Below are positions 16,203-24,119 of a stretch of 64,000 nt of DNA, piece after piece; position 1 is the stretch's first letter, and every line of letters starts with the position of its first letter. The notes under the pieces were generated by a model. That model was not told the origin of the DNA, did not search any database, and saw only the letters and a list, made by a program, of their open reading frames with translations. This DNA is from Propionibacteriaceae bacterium (GTDB lineage: Bacteria; Actinomycetota; Actinomycetes; Propionibacteriales; Propionibacteriaceae): assembly GCA_017306015.1 (NCBI GenBank), contig JAFKJK010000009.1, positions 1-64,000 on the forward strand, in the 5' to 3' direction. The translations under genes and the position numbers were made by a program.

Positions 16203-17192
16203 TCAGGACTCCTTCCGGAACGCGAAGAACGTCTGGGCGTTGCCCATGAGCAGCTGCTCGACGTAGCCGCCATCGAAGCCCTCTGCCAACATCCTGGGCC
16301 CGTCCACGGCCGGGTTGTAGTCGACGCCGGTGGTGGCCCCGTAGGCCTTCTGGTAGGAGCGCTTGCCCGAGTCGGTGCCCAGGAGCAGCCGGTCGCCGAA
16401 CCCGGCCTCACCCAGTTCGCGAAGCTCCTTGATGCGGTTGGATTCCGGCTGGTACTTCAGCCGCGCGGTTCCGTCCAGCTCGAGGTAGACGCCGGTCTTG
16501 AGGATCTGGGTCAGGTACCACACGTCCGCGTTGCGCTGGATGTGGCCGATGGCGATCTGATCGGACGGAACGCCGAGGGAGATCAGCAGTTCGGCCTGCT
16601 CAAGACCGCAGGTGCCGGCCGAGGTGTGGGTGCTGATCGGGCAGCCGGTCTCGATGGCGGCGACGGCCGCGGCCTCGATGCACTTGCGCTCGAACCCCGT
16701 GATCCTGCCGTAGGCGGTACCGACCTTGATGACGCCGGCCCGGTACGGGCTTCGTTCCACGACCGGCCCGGAATAGTCGTGGACGTCGATGCCTTCGGTG
16801 ATGTCGGCGATGACCAACTCGGCGATCTTGTCGACGCTGTACCTGTTCACCCAATGCGACTGGGTCTCCAGGTAGACCTTCGCCTGGTGGAAGCCGGTCG
16901 CCACGATCACCTGCAGACCGTCGACCTGGGACTCGACCTCGGCGAGCTTCTCGACGTCGCGGCCACAGTTGATCGGACACATGTCGACCACCGTGCCGCC
17001 GCTGGGAGCCCAGTTCCTGGCCGCGGACACGAAGCGGCGCGCCTCCTCGACCGCCTTCTCGACCGAGTCGAGCTGGTGCTCCGGATCGAGGTACACCTCG
17101 CCGCCACCGACGCGGATCAGGTGATCGTGCGCGTCCACCACGCCGAGCGTCTGGGGGGCCACGTCTCCGCGAAGGGTGCGTGCGAATGTCAC
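16203..17192 (-). CDS. Phosphotriesterase-family lactonase
   Basis: Binuclear-metal amidohydrolase of the phosphotriesterase (PTE) family, some members of which are phosphofuranose lactonases. Metal ligands are visible: HDH in VVDAHDHLIR, a lysine in GVIKVGTAYG that would be carboxylated, histidines in STHTSAGT and AIGHIQRNAD, and the aspartate in LLLGTDSGKRS. GTG at 17192 is preceded by AGGAGA and gives 329 residues. The longer frame to 17270 lacks a good site. It is first in the ulaDEF operon, so its substrate should be a sugar-phosphate lactone related to ascorbate 6-phosphate. It is unrelated in fold to UlaG encoded nearby. Confidence 0.82.
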   Translation of the reverse strand: MTFARTLRGDVAPQTLGVVDAHDHLIRVGGGEVYLDPEHQLDSVEKAVEEARRFVSAARNWAPSGGTVVDMCPINCGRDVEKLAEVESQVDGLQVIVATGFHQAKVYLETQSHWVNRYSVDKIAELVIADITEGIDVHDYSGPVVERSPYRAGVIKVGTAYGRITGFERKCIEAAAVAAIETGCPISTHTSAGTCGLEQAELLISLGVPSDQIAIGHIQRNADVWYLTQILKTGVYLELDGTARLKYQPESNRIKELRELGEAGFGDRLLLGTDSGKRSYQKAYGATTGVDYNPAVDGPRMLAEGFDGGYVEQLLMGNAQTFFAFRKES

Positions 17193-17291
17193 TGGTGAAT
17201 CTCCTCTGGCTGGTCCGCTGCAGTGCGGGAAGCTGGCCCACACCGGCCTCTTCACGGTACGGTCCGTCACCGCCGCACTCCAGTGCCCCTA

Positions 17292-17305
17292 TGAACGGAT
17301 GTTCA
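17292..17305. promoter_or_regulatory. SorC-type operator candidate, site 1
   Basis: TGAACGGATGTTCA has inverted arms TGAAC/GTTCA. It lies 100 bases upstream of the lactonase-ulaDEF operon start and 93 bases from site 2. It matches the TGNACATATGTTCA pattern of the other sites. Confidence 0.65.
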
Positions 17306-17384
17306 CAGTGAGTCGGGACCCCAGGGGAAAGACCTAGTGAAATCAGGGAGAGCAGCTTCCCGGCGGGCCTGGCGGTGCGTAGAC

Positions 17385-17398
17385 TGCACATATGTTCA
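17385..17398. promoter_or_regulatory. SorC-type operator candidate, site 2 (overlaps regulator start)
   Basis: TGCACATATGTTCA spans the ATG of the SorC regulator gene at 17392, so bound protein would block the regulator's own translation start region and probably its promoter. An identical copy lies at 22183-22196 upstream of the kinase operon. Confidence 0.7.
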
Positions 17399-18408
17399 CT
17401 GATCCGGCAACCGAAGGCAGTGGTGACGCTGCCGTGCTGCGGCACCACTCCCGAACGTCCGACGCCCGGGAGCACACGGCCCTGCTGCTCGAGGTCGCGC
17501 GGCGCTACCACGTGGACGGCCAGAGCCAGGCGGAGATCGCCCGGGACATCGCGTTCTCCCGCGCCACGGTCTCCCGGATGCTGTCAGAGGCCCGGCGCCG
17601 CGGCATCGTCCAGGTGCGGATCAGTCACCCGATGGAGCGGGTGCTGGGCATCGAGCGGGCGCTGGTCAAAGCCTTCGGGCTCAAGCTCGCCCGGGTGGCC
17701 GATCCGGCGGAGCCGTCGGCCAGTCAGGAGGAGGTCGGACGTTGCGCCGCCGACCTGGTCATCGAGGTCGCGTCCGAGGATGTCGTGCTGTGCGTCTCCA
17801 ACGGACTGGCCGTGACGGCAACGGTGGACGCGATGCCTCAGATGGCCTGGCCGCGCTCACGAGTGGTGCAGATGATCGGCAGCTCCGGGCAGTCGGAGCG
17901 GCTGCTCGACTCCCCCGAGACCTGTCGCCGGATGGGACGCAAGCTCGGTGGGTCGTTCCACCCCCTGCCCGCGCCGCTGGTGGTGAGCGACCAGGCCGTC
18001 GCCCAAGCGTTGCGCAGCGACAACCAGATCGCGACGACGCTGGAGCTGGGCGCACGCGCGGACATCGCCCTGCTCGGGGTCGGCTCCGTGCGCGACGGCC
18101 GTTCCGGGCTGATCTTCCGCGAGTACGAGAGTCCCGCCCTCACCGACGGTGTGCGCGAGGCGGGCGCGGTGGCCCACATCTGCGGCCACCACATCGCACC
18201 CGACGGCCGCCACATCATGACGGAGCTGTGCCCGCGAACGATCGCCGTCGACCCTGAACGGCTCCATCACATTCCGCTGGTCGTCGGTGTGGCGTGGGGA
18301 GAGGAGAAGGTCGTCCCCCTGGCCGCGACGATGCGCGGCAACTTCATCTCGGCGCTGGTGACGGACCGGACCACGGCGCTTCGCCTGCTCGACACGGCAG
18401 GCGCCTGA
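17392..18408 (+). CDS. SorC/DeoR-type sugar-binding transcriptional regulator
   Basis: Predicted regulator of the surrounding ascorbate-type genes. An N-terminal helix-turn-helix (QSQAEIARDIAFSRATVSRML, residues ~44-64) is followed by a SorC sugar-binding domain with the conserved IGSSG, FHPLPAPLVV and LLGVGSV segments that bind a phosphosugar effector. The length of 338 residues is normal. It is transcribed divergently from the lactonase-ulaDEF operon, 199 bases away, and one operator candidate covers its start codon. The effector is likely a pathway phosphate ester. Whether it activates or represses cannot be told. Confidence 0.9.
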   Translation: MFTDPATEGSGDAAVLRHHSRTSDAREHTALLLEVARRYHVDGQSQAEIARDIAFSRATVSRMLSEARRRGIVQVRISHPMERVLGIERALVKAFGLKLARVADPAEPSASQEEVGRCAADLVIEVASEDVVLCVSNGLAVTATVDAMPQMAWPRSRVVQMIGSSGQSERLLDSPETCRRMGRKLGGSFHPLPAPLVVSDQAVAQALRSDNQIATTLELGARADIALLGVGSVRDGRSGLIFREYESPALTDGVREAGAVAHICGHHIAPDGRHIMTELCPRTIAVDPERLHHIPLVVGVAWGEEKVVPLAATMRGNFISALVTDRTTALRLLDTAGA

Positions 18409-18441
18409 CCGCCGTCCGGGAGGAGACCCGAGCAAACGGAC

Positions 18442-18473
18442 GCCGGGTGCCGCCCGACGGGACGGCACCCGGC
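18442..18473. terminator. Hairpin between convergent sorC and ulaG
   Basis: GCCGGGTGCCG pairs perfectly over eleven bases with CGGCACCCGGC across a ten-base loop. It lies between two converging genes (stops at 18408 and 18496) and could serve both. There is no T tract, which is usual for high-GC genomes. Confidence 0.7.
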
Positions 18474-18495
18474 CACACTCGGTGCTCCGAGGGCA

Positions 18496-19551
18496 CTACA
18501 GGATCGCCGGGAAGGGCACGTTCGGCTCGTCGGTGAACGCGTCCTCGAATCCGCGCCGATAGTGGTAGCGCAGCTTCTCGGCGTCGTTCGGGTAGGTGAA
18601 CTTACCGCCGACCTCCCAGATGAACGGCTTGAACGTGTATTGCAGCACATCCTTCTTGAAGTTCCACAACATCACGATCTCCAGCGGGTCGGCCTTGAAG
18701 TTCGTCCATACGTCGTAGTGGAACGGGATGACGACCTTCGCCTGCAGACCTTCGGCCATGCGCAGGATGTCGGAAGAGGTCATCTTGTCGTGGTTGCCGA
18801 TGGGGTTGTCGCCGTAGGACCCGAAGGCCACGTCCACCTGGTGTTCCTTGCCGTGCTTGGCAAAGCGGATGGAGTAGTGCGAGTCACCCGCGTGGTAGAA
18901 ACTCCCGCCCGGAGTCTTCACCAGGTAGTTCACCGCGTTGGCGTCCATGTCGAGGAGCTTTCCCCGGAGATCCTCCTCGGCGGTGACCAGCACGGTGCGG
19001 TCGAACGAATCCAGCACGACCACCTCGATGTCCTTCACCGTCACGGTGTCACCGGGACGCACCACCTGGATCCGATCCTCGGGCACCCCCCAGGACGACC
19101 AGAGGTCGGCGCAGCCCTGCGGGCCGATGAACTTCACCTCCGGCCCGCAATTCTGCAGCACGGCGGCCGCGAAGAAGGGACAGATGTGGTCCTGGTGGAT
19201 GTGCGTGGCGAGCACCGCGTCCACGTGGGTGACGGCGAAGGGGTCGAAGACGATCGGCGCAGCCCGGAGGTTGGGCTGGGTCGCCCGCCCTCCGGTCATG
19301 TTCCGCATCTGGTGGAACCTGCCCATCTCCGTGACCTGCTGGGTTCGCTTCCCGTTGCCGAACCACAGGTCGACCGCGAGGTTCGCACCCCCCTCGGTCT
19401 TCAGCCACAGCCCGGTGTTGCCGATCCACCAGAGGGTGAACGTGCCGGGCTCGACGGTGGTGGCGTCGATCTCCTCGTTCAGCCAGGTGCCCCATTCGGG
19501 GAAGGCGCCAAGGATCCAGCCCTCGCGTGTGATGTCGTCGATCTTGCTCAT
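18496..19551 (-). CDS. ulaG: L-ascorbate-6-phosphate lactonase (UlaG family)
   Basis: Metallo-beta-lactamase-fold lactonase expected to open L-ascorbate 6-phosphate to 3-keto-L-gulonate 6-phosphate. The metal motif is [12 protein letters not shown] (around residue 137), with further ligands in YHAGDSHYS and IPFHYDVW. The N-terminal [12 protein letters not shown] strand and the overall 351 residues match UlaG closely. ATG at 19551 lies 24 bases after the transporter stop, so it is the third gene of the kinase-transporter-ulaG unit. This gene is the strongest evidence that the regulon handles ascorbate rather than a generic pentose. Confidence 0.92.
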   Translation of the reverse strand: MSKIDDITREGWILGAFPEWGTWLNEEIDATTVEPGTFTLWWIGNTGLWLKTEGGANLAVDLWFGNGKRTQQVTEMGRFHQMRNMTGGRATQPNLRAAPIVFDPFAVTHVDAVLATHIHQDHICPFFAAAVLQNCGPEVKFIGPQGCADLWSSWGVPEDRIQVVRPGDTVTVKDIEVVVLDSFDRTVLVTAEEDLRGKLLDMDANAVNYLVKTPGGSFYHAGDSHYSIRFAKHGKEHQVDVAFGSYGDNPIGNHDKMTSSDILRMAEGLQAKVVIPFHYDVWTNFKADPLEIVMLWNFKKDVLQYTFKPFIWEVGGKFTYPNDAEKLRYHYRRGFEDAFTDEPNVPFPAIL

Positions 19552-19575
19552 GATGAAACTTCGTTCCGGTAGGGA

Positions 19576-20937
19576 CTAGATGGCGTCGAGGGAGGTCCCC
19601 TTCGTCTCCTTCGCAAACTGGTAGGTGATACCGCCGATGATCAGCAGGATCGCGAAGAAAAGGAAGGCCGGCGGGATGATGTCTGCGGTGATCTTCGCAC
19701 CGAACATGACACCGAGCAGCGCCGGGCCGAAGACCTTCGCGGTGGCCCCGATGCCGTAGCCCAGACCCAGCCCACTGGCGCGGGCCTCATTCGGGAACTG
19801 CTCGGCACCGAACGGGTTGAGGACACCGAAAGCGCCGTCGCCGAAGGTCATGGCGATGAGGATACCGACGAAGAAGATCCAGCCGGCATTGGCGCCGCCG
19901 CCGGCGAGCATCGTGGAGCCGGCCGAGATGAACAGGCCGACAGCCCCGAGGAGGCCGTAGATCAGCATGACGCGGCGGCGGCCGATCCGGTCACCCAGCC
20001 AAGCGGAGGAGAGGCGTCCGAGCAGGTCGCCGAGGGAGACCAGCATGAACAGGTAGCCCACCGTGGCGGTGTCGAACTTGTAGGCCGAGCCCAGGATCGA
20101 CTGGCCCCATGACTGGATGACCGAGGCGCCGAAGATGAAGCTGAACGAGCCGACGGCAACGATGATCAGGCTCTTGAGGTACTTGCTGAAGATCACCGAG
20201 TACGAGGCGGACGCGACGCGGGTCATCTCGGGCAGGGTGCCGATCTGGTCGGCCGGCAGCTCGAGCGCCCAGGCGATGGACTTCGTGGCGTCTTCGTGCC
20301 GGCCCTGCGACTGCAGGAAACGAGGTGATTCCGGCACCATCCGCAGCCAGAACAGCAGCAGGATCGGGACAGCGCCGATGGCGATCAGCAGGCGCCAGTT
20401 GCTCCCGGTCAGGCTGGATGCGACCGAACCGAGGAACAGGCCCAGCGGGATGAACACGGCAGTGAGGCCGGACAGGAAGCCGCGCTGCTTGGCCGGCACG
20501 AACTCCTGGACGTAGGGCACCGAGGTGATGTTCAGGCCGCCGACGCCGATGCCGACCAGGACGCGCAGCGCGGCCAGCAGCACCCAGCCGTCGGTGGGGG
20601 TGAACACCGAGGCCAGGGTGAACACGGTGAACAGGACGACGCACCAGCTGAAGGCAGCCTTGCGGCCGATCCTGTCGGCGAGCCAGCCCCAGCCGATGGC
20701 GCCGATCACGGTGCCCAGCCCGGACATGGCCAGGATGATCCCGGCCTCGTAGCCCTTCAGGTGCCACGCGGGATCCTTCAGGAGCGCCGCGACAGCGAAG
20801 CCGATGAGGAACATGTCGAAGAACTCGGAGATGTTGCCCACCACCGCGAGAGAGATGAGGCTCTTCTGATTCTTGGTGAGGGGCCGGGAGTCGATTTGCT
20901 GAAGGGCGGTCAGCCCCGCAGCCGGAGTTGTGGTCAT
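19576..20937 (-). CDS. MFS sugar/organic-anion permease
   Basis: Twelve-segment major facilitator of the sugar-porter type, 453 residues. Signatures are WGWLADRIGRKAA after segment 2, the VPYVQEFVPAKQRG stretch, PESPRFL before the central loop, and WLGDRIGRRRVM after segment 8. It sits between the kinase (21 bases upstream) and ulaG (24 bases downstream), so it probably imports the substrate unphosphorylated. Canonical ula operons import with the UlaABC PTS instead, and no PTS gene is seen here. The substrate assignment to ascorbate is inference from context. Confidence 0.85.
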   Translation of the reverse strand: MTTTPAAGLTALQQIDSRPLTKNQKSLISLAVVGNISEFFDMFLIGFAVAALLKDPAWHLKGYEAGIILAMSGLGTVIGAIGWGWLADRIGRKAAFSWCVVLFTVFTLASVFTPTDGWVLLAALRVLVGIGVGGLNITSVPYVQEFVPAKQRGFLSGLTAVFIPLGLFLGSVASSLTGSNWRLLIAIGAVPILLLFWLRMVPESPRFLQSQGRHEDATKSIAWALELPADQIGTLPEMTRVASASYSVIFSKYLKSLIIVAVGSFSFIFGASVIQSWGQSILGSAYKFDTATVGYLFMLVSLGDLLGRLSSAWLGDRIGRRRVMLIYGLLGAVGLFISAGSTMLAGGGANAGWIFFVGILIAMTFGDGAFGVLNPFGAEQFPNEARASGLGLGYGIGATAKVFGPALLGVMFGAKITADIIPPAFLFFAILLIIGGITYQFAKETKGTSLDAI

Positions 20938-20958
20938 TTCACTTCCTTGTGGTGTCGG

Positions 20959-21909
20959 TCAACGAACGATGTCGCTGGTGGTGAGGCTCTCGAGTTCGGA
21001 CGGTGAGAGGTGGGTCAGATCGCCGTAGTGGGTGAGCGCGAGCTTGGACGTACGGAGGCCGTAGGTGATGCCCTCGCGAACGTCGCCGTCCAGATAGCCG
21101 TGCAGGGTTCCGCCGACGAAGGAGTCTCCTGCGCCCGGTCGGTCGGTGACCCCGATCGCGTCGACGTCGTACCTGCCTTCACCCTCCCGGCCGGCGTAGT
21201 ACACGCCCGCGGTCGAGTCGGTGGAGACCACGTGGTCGAGCTCATAGGTGTCCCGCAGCCAGCGGTTGATGGCCGGCCCGTCGCCGACGGCGCCGAACAC
21301 CTTGATGCCGTCCAGGCGCGAGCAGAACAGGATCGAGGTGGACTTCAGCAGCGGTTCCAGCACCGACCTGGCTCGTTCCGCCGTCCAGAGCAAGCTGCGG
21401 TAGTTCACGTCGAGCGCGACTCGGACGCCACGCCTGACCGCCTCCTCCGCGGCGAAGGTCACCGTCCTCGCCGTTTCCTGGGTCAGGGCTGCGGTGATGC
21501 CGGTGAGGAACAACACCTCCGTGTCGAGCAGCGCGTCCCAGTCGAACGCCTCCGGGGTGATCGCTCGGAACGGCGTCCACTCGCGGTCGTAGGTGACGCG
21601 GGCGGGCAGCGGCGGATCACCGGGTTCCATGAAGTACAGCGCCATCCGGCCACCGGGCTTCTGGACGACGTGCGAGAGATCTACGCCGACGCCTCGGTAC
21701 TCGTTGAGAAAGCGCTGTGCGAGGTCACCGGTCGGCATGACCGTCGCGAACGCCGTCCGGCGCCTCAACTGAGCCAGCAGTCCGGCCACGTTCGCCTCCG
21801 ATCCGGCAGGGGTCATCCGGAGTTCGGTGGCGGTGGCCAAGCGCTCGCCCTTGTGGACGGTGAGGCGGATCTGTGCCTCACCGAATGTCGTGAGATCGTA
21901 GGTGGTCAT
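20959..21909 (-). CDS. PfkB-family sugar kinase, 2-keto-3-deoxygluconate-kinase-like
   Basis: Ribokinase-fold kinase of 316 residues. An N-terminal GEAQIRLTVHKGERL strand, the PAGSEANVA substrate loop, the LDVNYRSLLW strand and the catalytic anion hole DRPGAGDSFVGG (around residue 245) are all intact. It resembles KdgK more than ribokinase. As first gene before the permease and ulaG it is placed to phosphorylate the imported compound, which would supply the ascorbate 6-phosphate that PTS import normally supplies. 3-Keto-L-gulonate or a hexonate are alternatives. ATG at 21909 overlaps the end of a possible short leader gene. Confidence 0.85.
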   Translation of the reverse strand: MTTYDLTTFGEAQIRLTVHKGERLATATELRMTPAGSEANVAGLLAQLRRRTAFATVMPTGDLAQRFLNEYRGVGVDLSHVVQKPGGRMALYFMEPGDPPLPARVTYDREWTPFRAITPEAFDWDALLDTEVLFLTGITAALTQETARTVTFAAEEAVRRGVRVALDVNYRSLLWTAERARSVLEPLLKSTSILFCSRLDGIKVFGAVGDGPAINRWLRDTYELDHVVSTDSTAGVYYAGREGEGRYDVDAIGVTDRPGAGDSFVGGTLHGYLDGDVREGITYGLRTSKLALTHYGDLTHLSPSELESLTTSDIVR

Positions 21910-22025
21910 CGAGGACCGTCCTGACCGGAGCCGCGTCCCAGCGTCGACCTGCCCGAGCAGCGGGGGATGGCCAGCTCAGCGAGCTTGCCGTCGATCCCGT
22001 GCGGTGTGCCGTAGTAGTCAGACAA
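21906..22025 (-). CDS. Possible 39-codon leader gene coupled to the kinase
   Basis: A TTG at 22025, preceded by GGAGGG, opens a 39-residue frame (starting LSDYYGTPHGIDG) whose stop overlaps the kinase ATG as ATGA. The coupling and ribosome site suggest real translation. The peptide resembles nothing I know, and it may be a leader, a truncated gene or chance. Confidence 0.35.
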   Translation of the reverse strand: MSDYYGTPHGIDGKLAELAIPRCSGRSTLGRGSGQDGPR

Positions 22026-22109
22026 CTTCGTGTTCCCTCCACCGGGCCGCCACTCTGCTGCCCGCTGAGAGGAAAGTAGGGCACTCAGCAACCCTGCGCA
22101 GCACCACTA

Positions 22110-22123
22110 TGAACAGATGTGCG
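22110..22123. promoter_or_regulatory. SorC-type operator candidate, site 3 (degenerate)
   Basis: TGAACAGATGTGCG keeps the left arm TGAACA and ATGT but the right arm is diverged. It lies 73 bases from site 4, an arrangement similar to the 93-base spacing of sites 1 and 2, and ~85 bases upstream of the possible leader TTG. Confidence 0.45.
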
Positions 22124-22182
22124 CTCAGAGCCTGAGGGATCACGTCAACATGCCGAACTCACGGCGTGGGACGGCCCTCTAT

Positions 22183-22196
22183 TGCACATATGTTCA
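22183..22196. promoter_or_regulatory. SorC-type operator candidate, site 4
   Basis: TGCACATATGTTCA is identical to site 2, and the flanks (t/ctgcacatatgttcac) are also shared. It lies upstream of the kinase-permease-ulaG operon. Confidence 0.65.
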
Positions 22197-22330
22197 CAGA
22201 CTGCGGCAGACGCGGCGGCAGGCCGTGCGGGCGTGACCGGGTGCCGGTGCCCTGTTCCGGGTCGCGCCGGGCTCAGCCTTGAAGCAGGGGAAAGCCTCCA
22301 GGATCGTGACGGCCTGCCCTGTGGGGTGAC

Positions 22331-23113
22331 TCACTCGCGTCCAGGGTTCACCAGGCGGGCGACCACCTTCACCGGGACGCCCGCCGGGATCGTGGCCCGG
22401 ACGTCGGCCAGGTCGCCGGGGTCGCAGGACAGGAGAACACAGCTGGAGGGACCTCCGGAGTCCTCGCGCGGAACGGGCGGAGGCTCCACCCACTCGTGGA
22501 CGAGCCCGGCCGTCGAGGCCAGCTGCGGCACTTCCCAGGCCAGCCCCTTCGAGCCGACCGGCAGCGCGTCGTGCACCAGGCCGGTGGCCAGCGCTGCGAC
22601 CACCGCCTCGACCGGGACCTGCTGCGGGTGTCCGATGTGGATCCGGTCGCGCGGTGCGGAGACCGGCAGCCCGACGCAGACCACGGCGTCCCCGACCCGC
22701 GACCCGCCGAGACCGGTCCCGCCTTCGGGGAGGCGTCCGAGAACGGTGACACCGATCCCGGTGGCACGGGTCGGCACGTTGTCCTCGGTGCTGCCGGTGA
22801 CGGCCTCGGCCGGGACGCCGGCCGCGGCGGCGAGGCGCCGGATCTCGGCGATCATCTCGCGTCCGGTGGGTTCCAGTTCGACGCACAGGTTGTCGATCAC
22901 GGCGATCGGCTCGGCGCCCGCGCAGATGACCTCCAGCAGCGGGACGCGGAGCCCGAAGTGCGCCACCGTCGCAGCGTCCGCGGCGACGGTGTCGGCCGGC
23001 TTGGGACCGATCCCTCCGATCGAGTCCGTGGCGACCACGAGGTCGTCGCCGAGCAGCAGGAGATCGCGGAGCCGCCGGGGCCCACCCGGCTCCCGCTCGA
23101 CTGGTCGCGCCAT
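22331..23113 (-). CDS. AIR-synthase-like kinase related to alpha-ribazole kinase CblS
   Basis: 260-residue protein of the PurM/ThiL fold. The stretches ATDSIGGIGPKPADTV, LLEVICAGAEPIAVIDNL, VELEPTGREM and TGSTEDNVPT follow, as I recall it, the pattern of alpha-ribazole kinase (CblS), which phosphorylates the lower-ligand nucleoside of cobamides. It is the last gene of the ECF operon, eleven bases after the ADP-ribosylglycohydrolase gene. CblS normally partners with a dedicated ECF S component, CblT, and an ECF system is encoded in the same operon. A different ribonucleoside substrate is possible. Confidence 0.65.
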   Translation of the reverse strand: MARPVEREPGGPRRLRDLLLLGDDLVVATDSIGGIGPKPADTVAADAATVAHFGLRVPLLEVICAGAEPIAVIDNLCVELEPTGREMIAEIRRLAAAAGVPAEAVTGSTEDNVPTRATGIGVTVLGRLPEGGTGLGGSRVGDAVVCVGLPVSAPRDRIHIGHPQQVPVEAVVAALATGLVHDALPVGSKGLAWEVPQLASTAGLVHEWVEPPPVPREDSGGPSSCVLLSCDPGDLADVRATIPAGVPVKVVARLVNPGRE

Positions 23114-23123
23114 CGGAAGCCTC

Positions 23124-24119
23124 CTACCGACGCACGCCGACCAGCGCCGTCCCCATGGCGACCGGGTCGATGTCGTTGACGGACGTCAGCACGTCCAGGG
23201 TCGCCGTCGGGATGGCGCCGAGGCCCGCGAACGCCCCGGCCATCGCGCCGGCCATCGCGCCGATCGTGTCCGTGTCGCCGCCCAGGTTCGCGGCCAGCTC
23301 GGTGACCCGGACCGGGTCGCCGCCACCGCGCACCAGGACGCCGACAGCGGCCGGCACGCTCTCAGTCGTCGTCACCCACGCCCCGACCAGGTCGTAGAGC
23401 TCGCGGAGGAACGTCTCGTCATCGGTGCCGCCGCCGGCCAGCTCGACGGCGAGCCGGGCCCTGGCCGGCACCGAGGCGGCCACCGTCTGCTCACCGCGGT
23501 CGCGGCCTCGCCGGGCTGCGGCGATCCCGGTCTCGATCGCTCCCGCCAGGTCCGCGCCCTCCACGGCGGCCGAGACCACGCCGGCGACCAGGCAGGCACC
23601 GCTGATCGCGACCCCGGTGTCGTGGGACATCACGGACGCCTCGGTGACGGCGTCGGTGAGGGCGTCCAGATCGCCGGGACGGCGCACCAGCCCGACGGGC
23701 GCGATCCGCATCGCCGCGCCGTTGGTGTCCCCGCCGCTGCCGGTGGTCCGCGGGTCGGCGCCCGACCGCAGCAACTCGATGGCGCGGGCCGAGCTGGGGC
23801 CGAGGAAGCTGCCCTCGCTGGCCCCGACCCGGTCCGCCCAGGCCACCAACTCGCGGGCCACGTCGGCCGCCCGCACCTCGCCGGCGGCGTCCCGGATCGT
23901 GGCGGCGAGCATGAACGCCTGCTGGGTGTCGTCGGTCACCTGTCCGGCGACGAATCCGTCCACGATCGCGTGTCCGGACGGTGCCGGGTGGAAACCCTGC
24001 AACCAGCCCCAGGTCGCCCGGATCCGCTCGGGAACCCACAGCTCGCCCGGCATTCCCATCGCGTCGCCCAGGGCGAGGCCGGCCAGACAGCCGGCCGCCC
24101 GATCGATCACCGCATCCAT
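23124..24119 (-). CDS. ADP-ribosylglycohydrolase family protein
   Basis: 331-residue all-helical hydrolase of the ARH/DraG family. Metal-binding signatures are seen in AGCLAGLALGDAMG at the N-terminus, GQVTDDTQQAF (around residue 60), and NLGGDTDTIGAMAGAMAGA (around residue 285). Family members hydrolyse N- or O-glycosidic bonds to ADP-ribose or related ribosides. Placed in an operon with an ECF importer and kinases it probably acts on an imported small ribosylated compound, not on modified proteins. ATG at 24119 shares one base with the EcfT stop (TGATG). Confidence 0.88.
   Translation of the reverse strand: MDAVIDRAAGCLAGLALGDAMGMPGELWVPERIRATWGWLQGFHPAPSGHAIVDGFVAGQVTDDTQQAFMLAATIRDAAGEVRAADVARELVAWADRVGASEGSFLGPSSARAIELLRSGADPRTTGSGGDTNGAAMRIAPVGLVRRPGDLDALTDAVTEASVMSHDTGVAISGACLVAGVVSAAVEGADLAGAIETGIAAARRGRDRGEQTVAASVPARARLAVELAGGGTDDETFLRELYDLVGAWVTTTESVPAAVGVLVRGGGDPVRVTELAANLGGDTDTIGAMAGAMAGAFAGLGAIPTATLDVLTSVNDIDPVAMGTALVGVRR

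Larger units (their letters stand above)
22026..22330. other. Intergenic region with operator pair
   Basis: 305 bases without a convincing gene. It holds two operator candidates (22110-22123 and 22183-22196) upstream of the kinase-permease-ulaG operon, then the 3' flank of the CblS-like gene (stop at 22331). No clear terminator hairpin was found. Confidence 0.6.

Noticed and set aside
17085..17270. Longer N-terminus for the PTE-family lactonase starting at 17270
   Set aside because: The extra residues are not family-like and the GTG at 17192 has the better ribosome site; the longer form would also run into the operator region.
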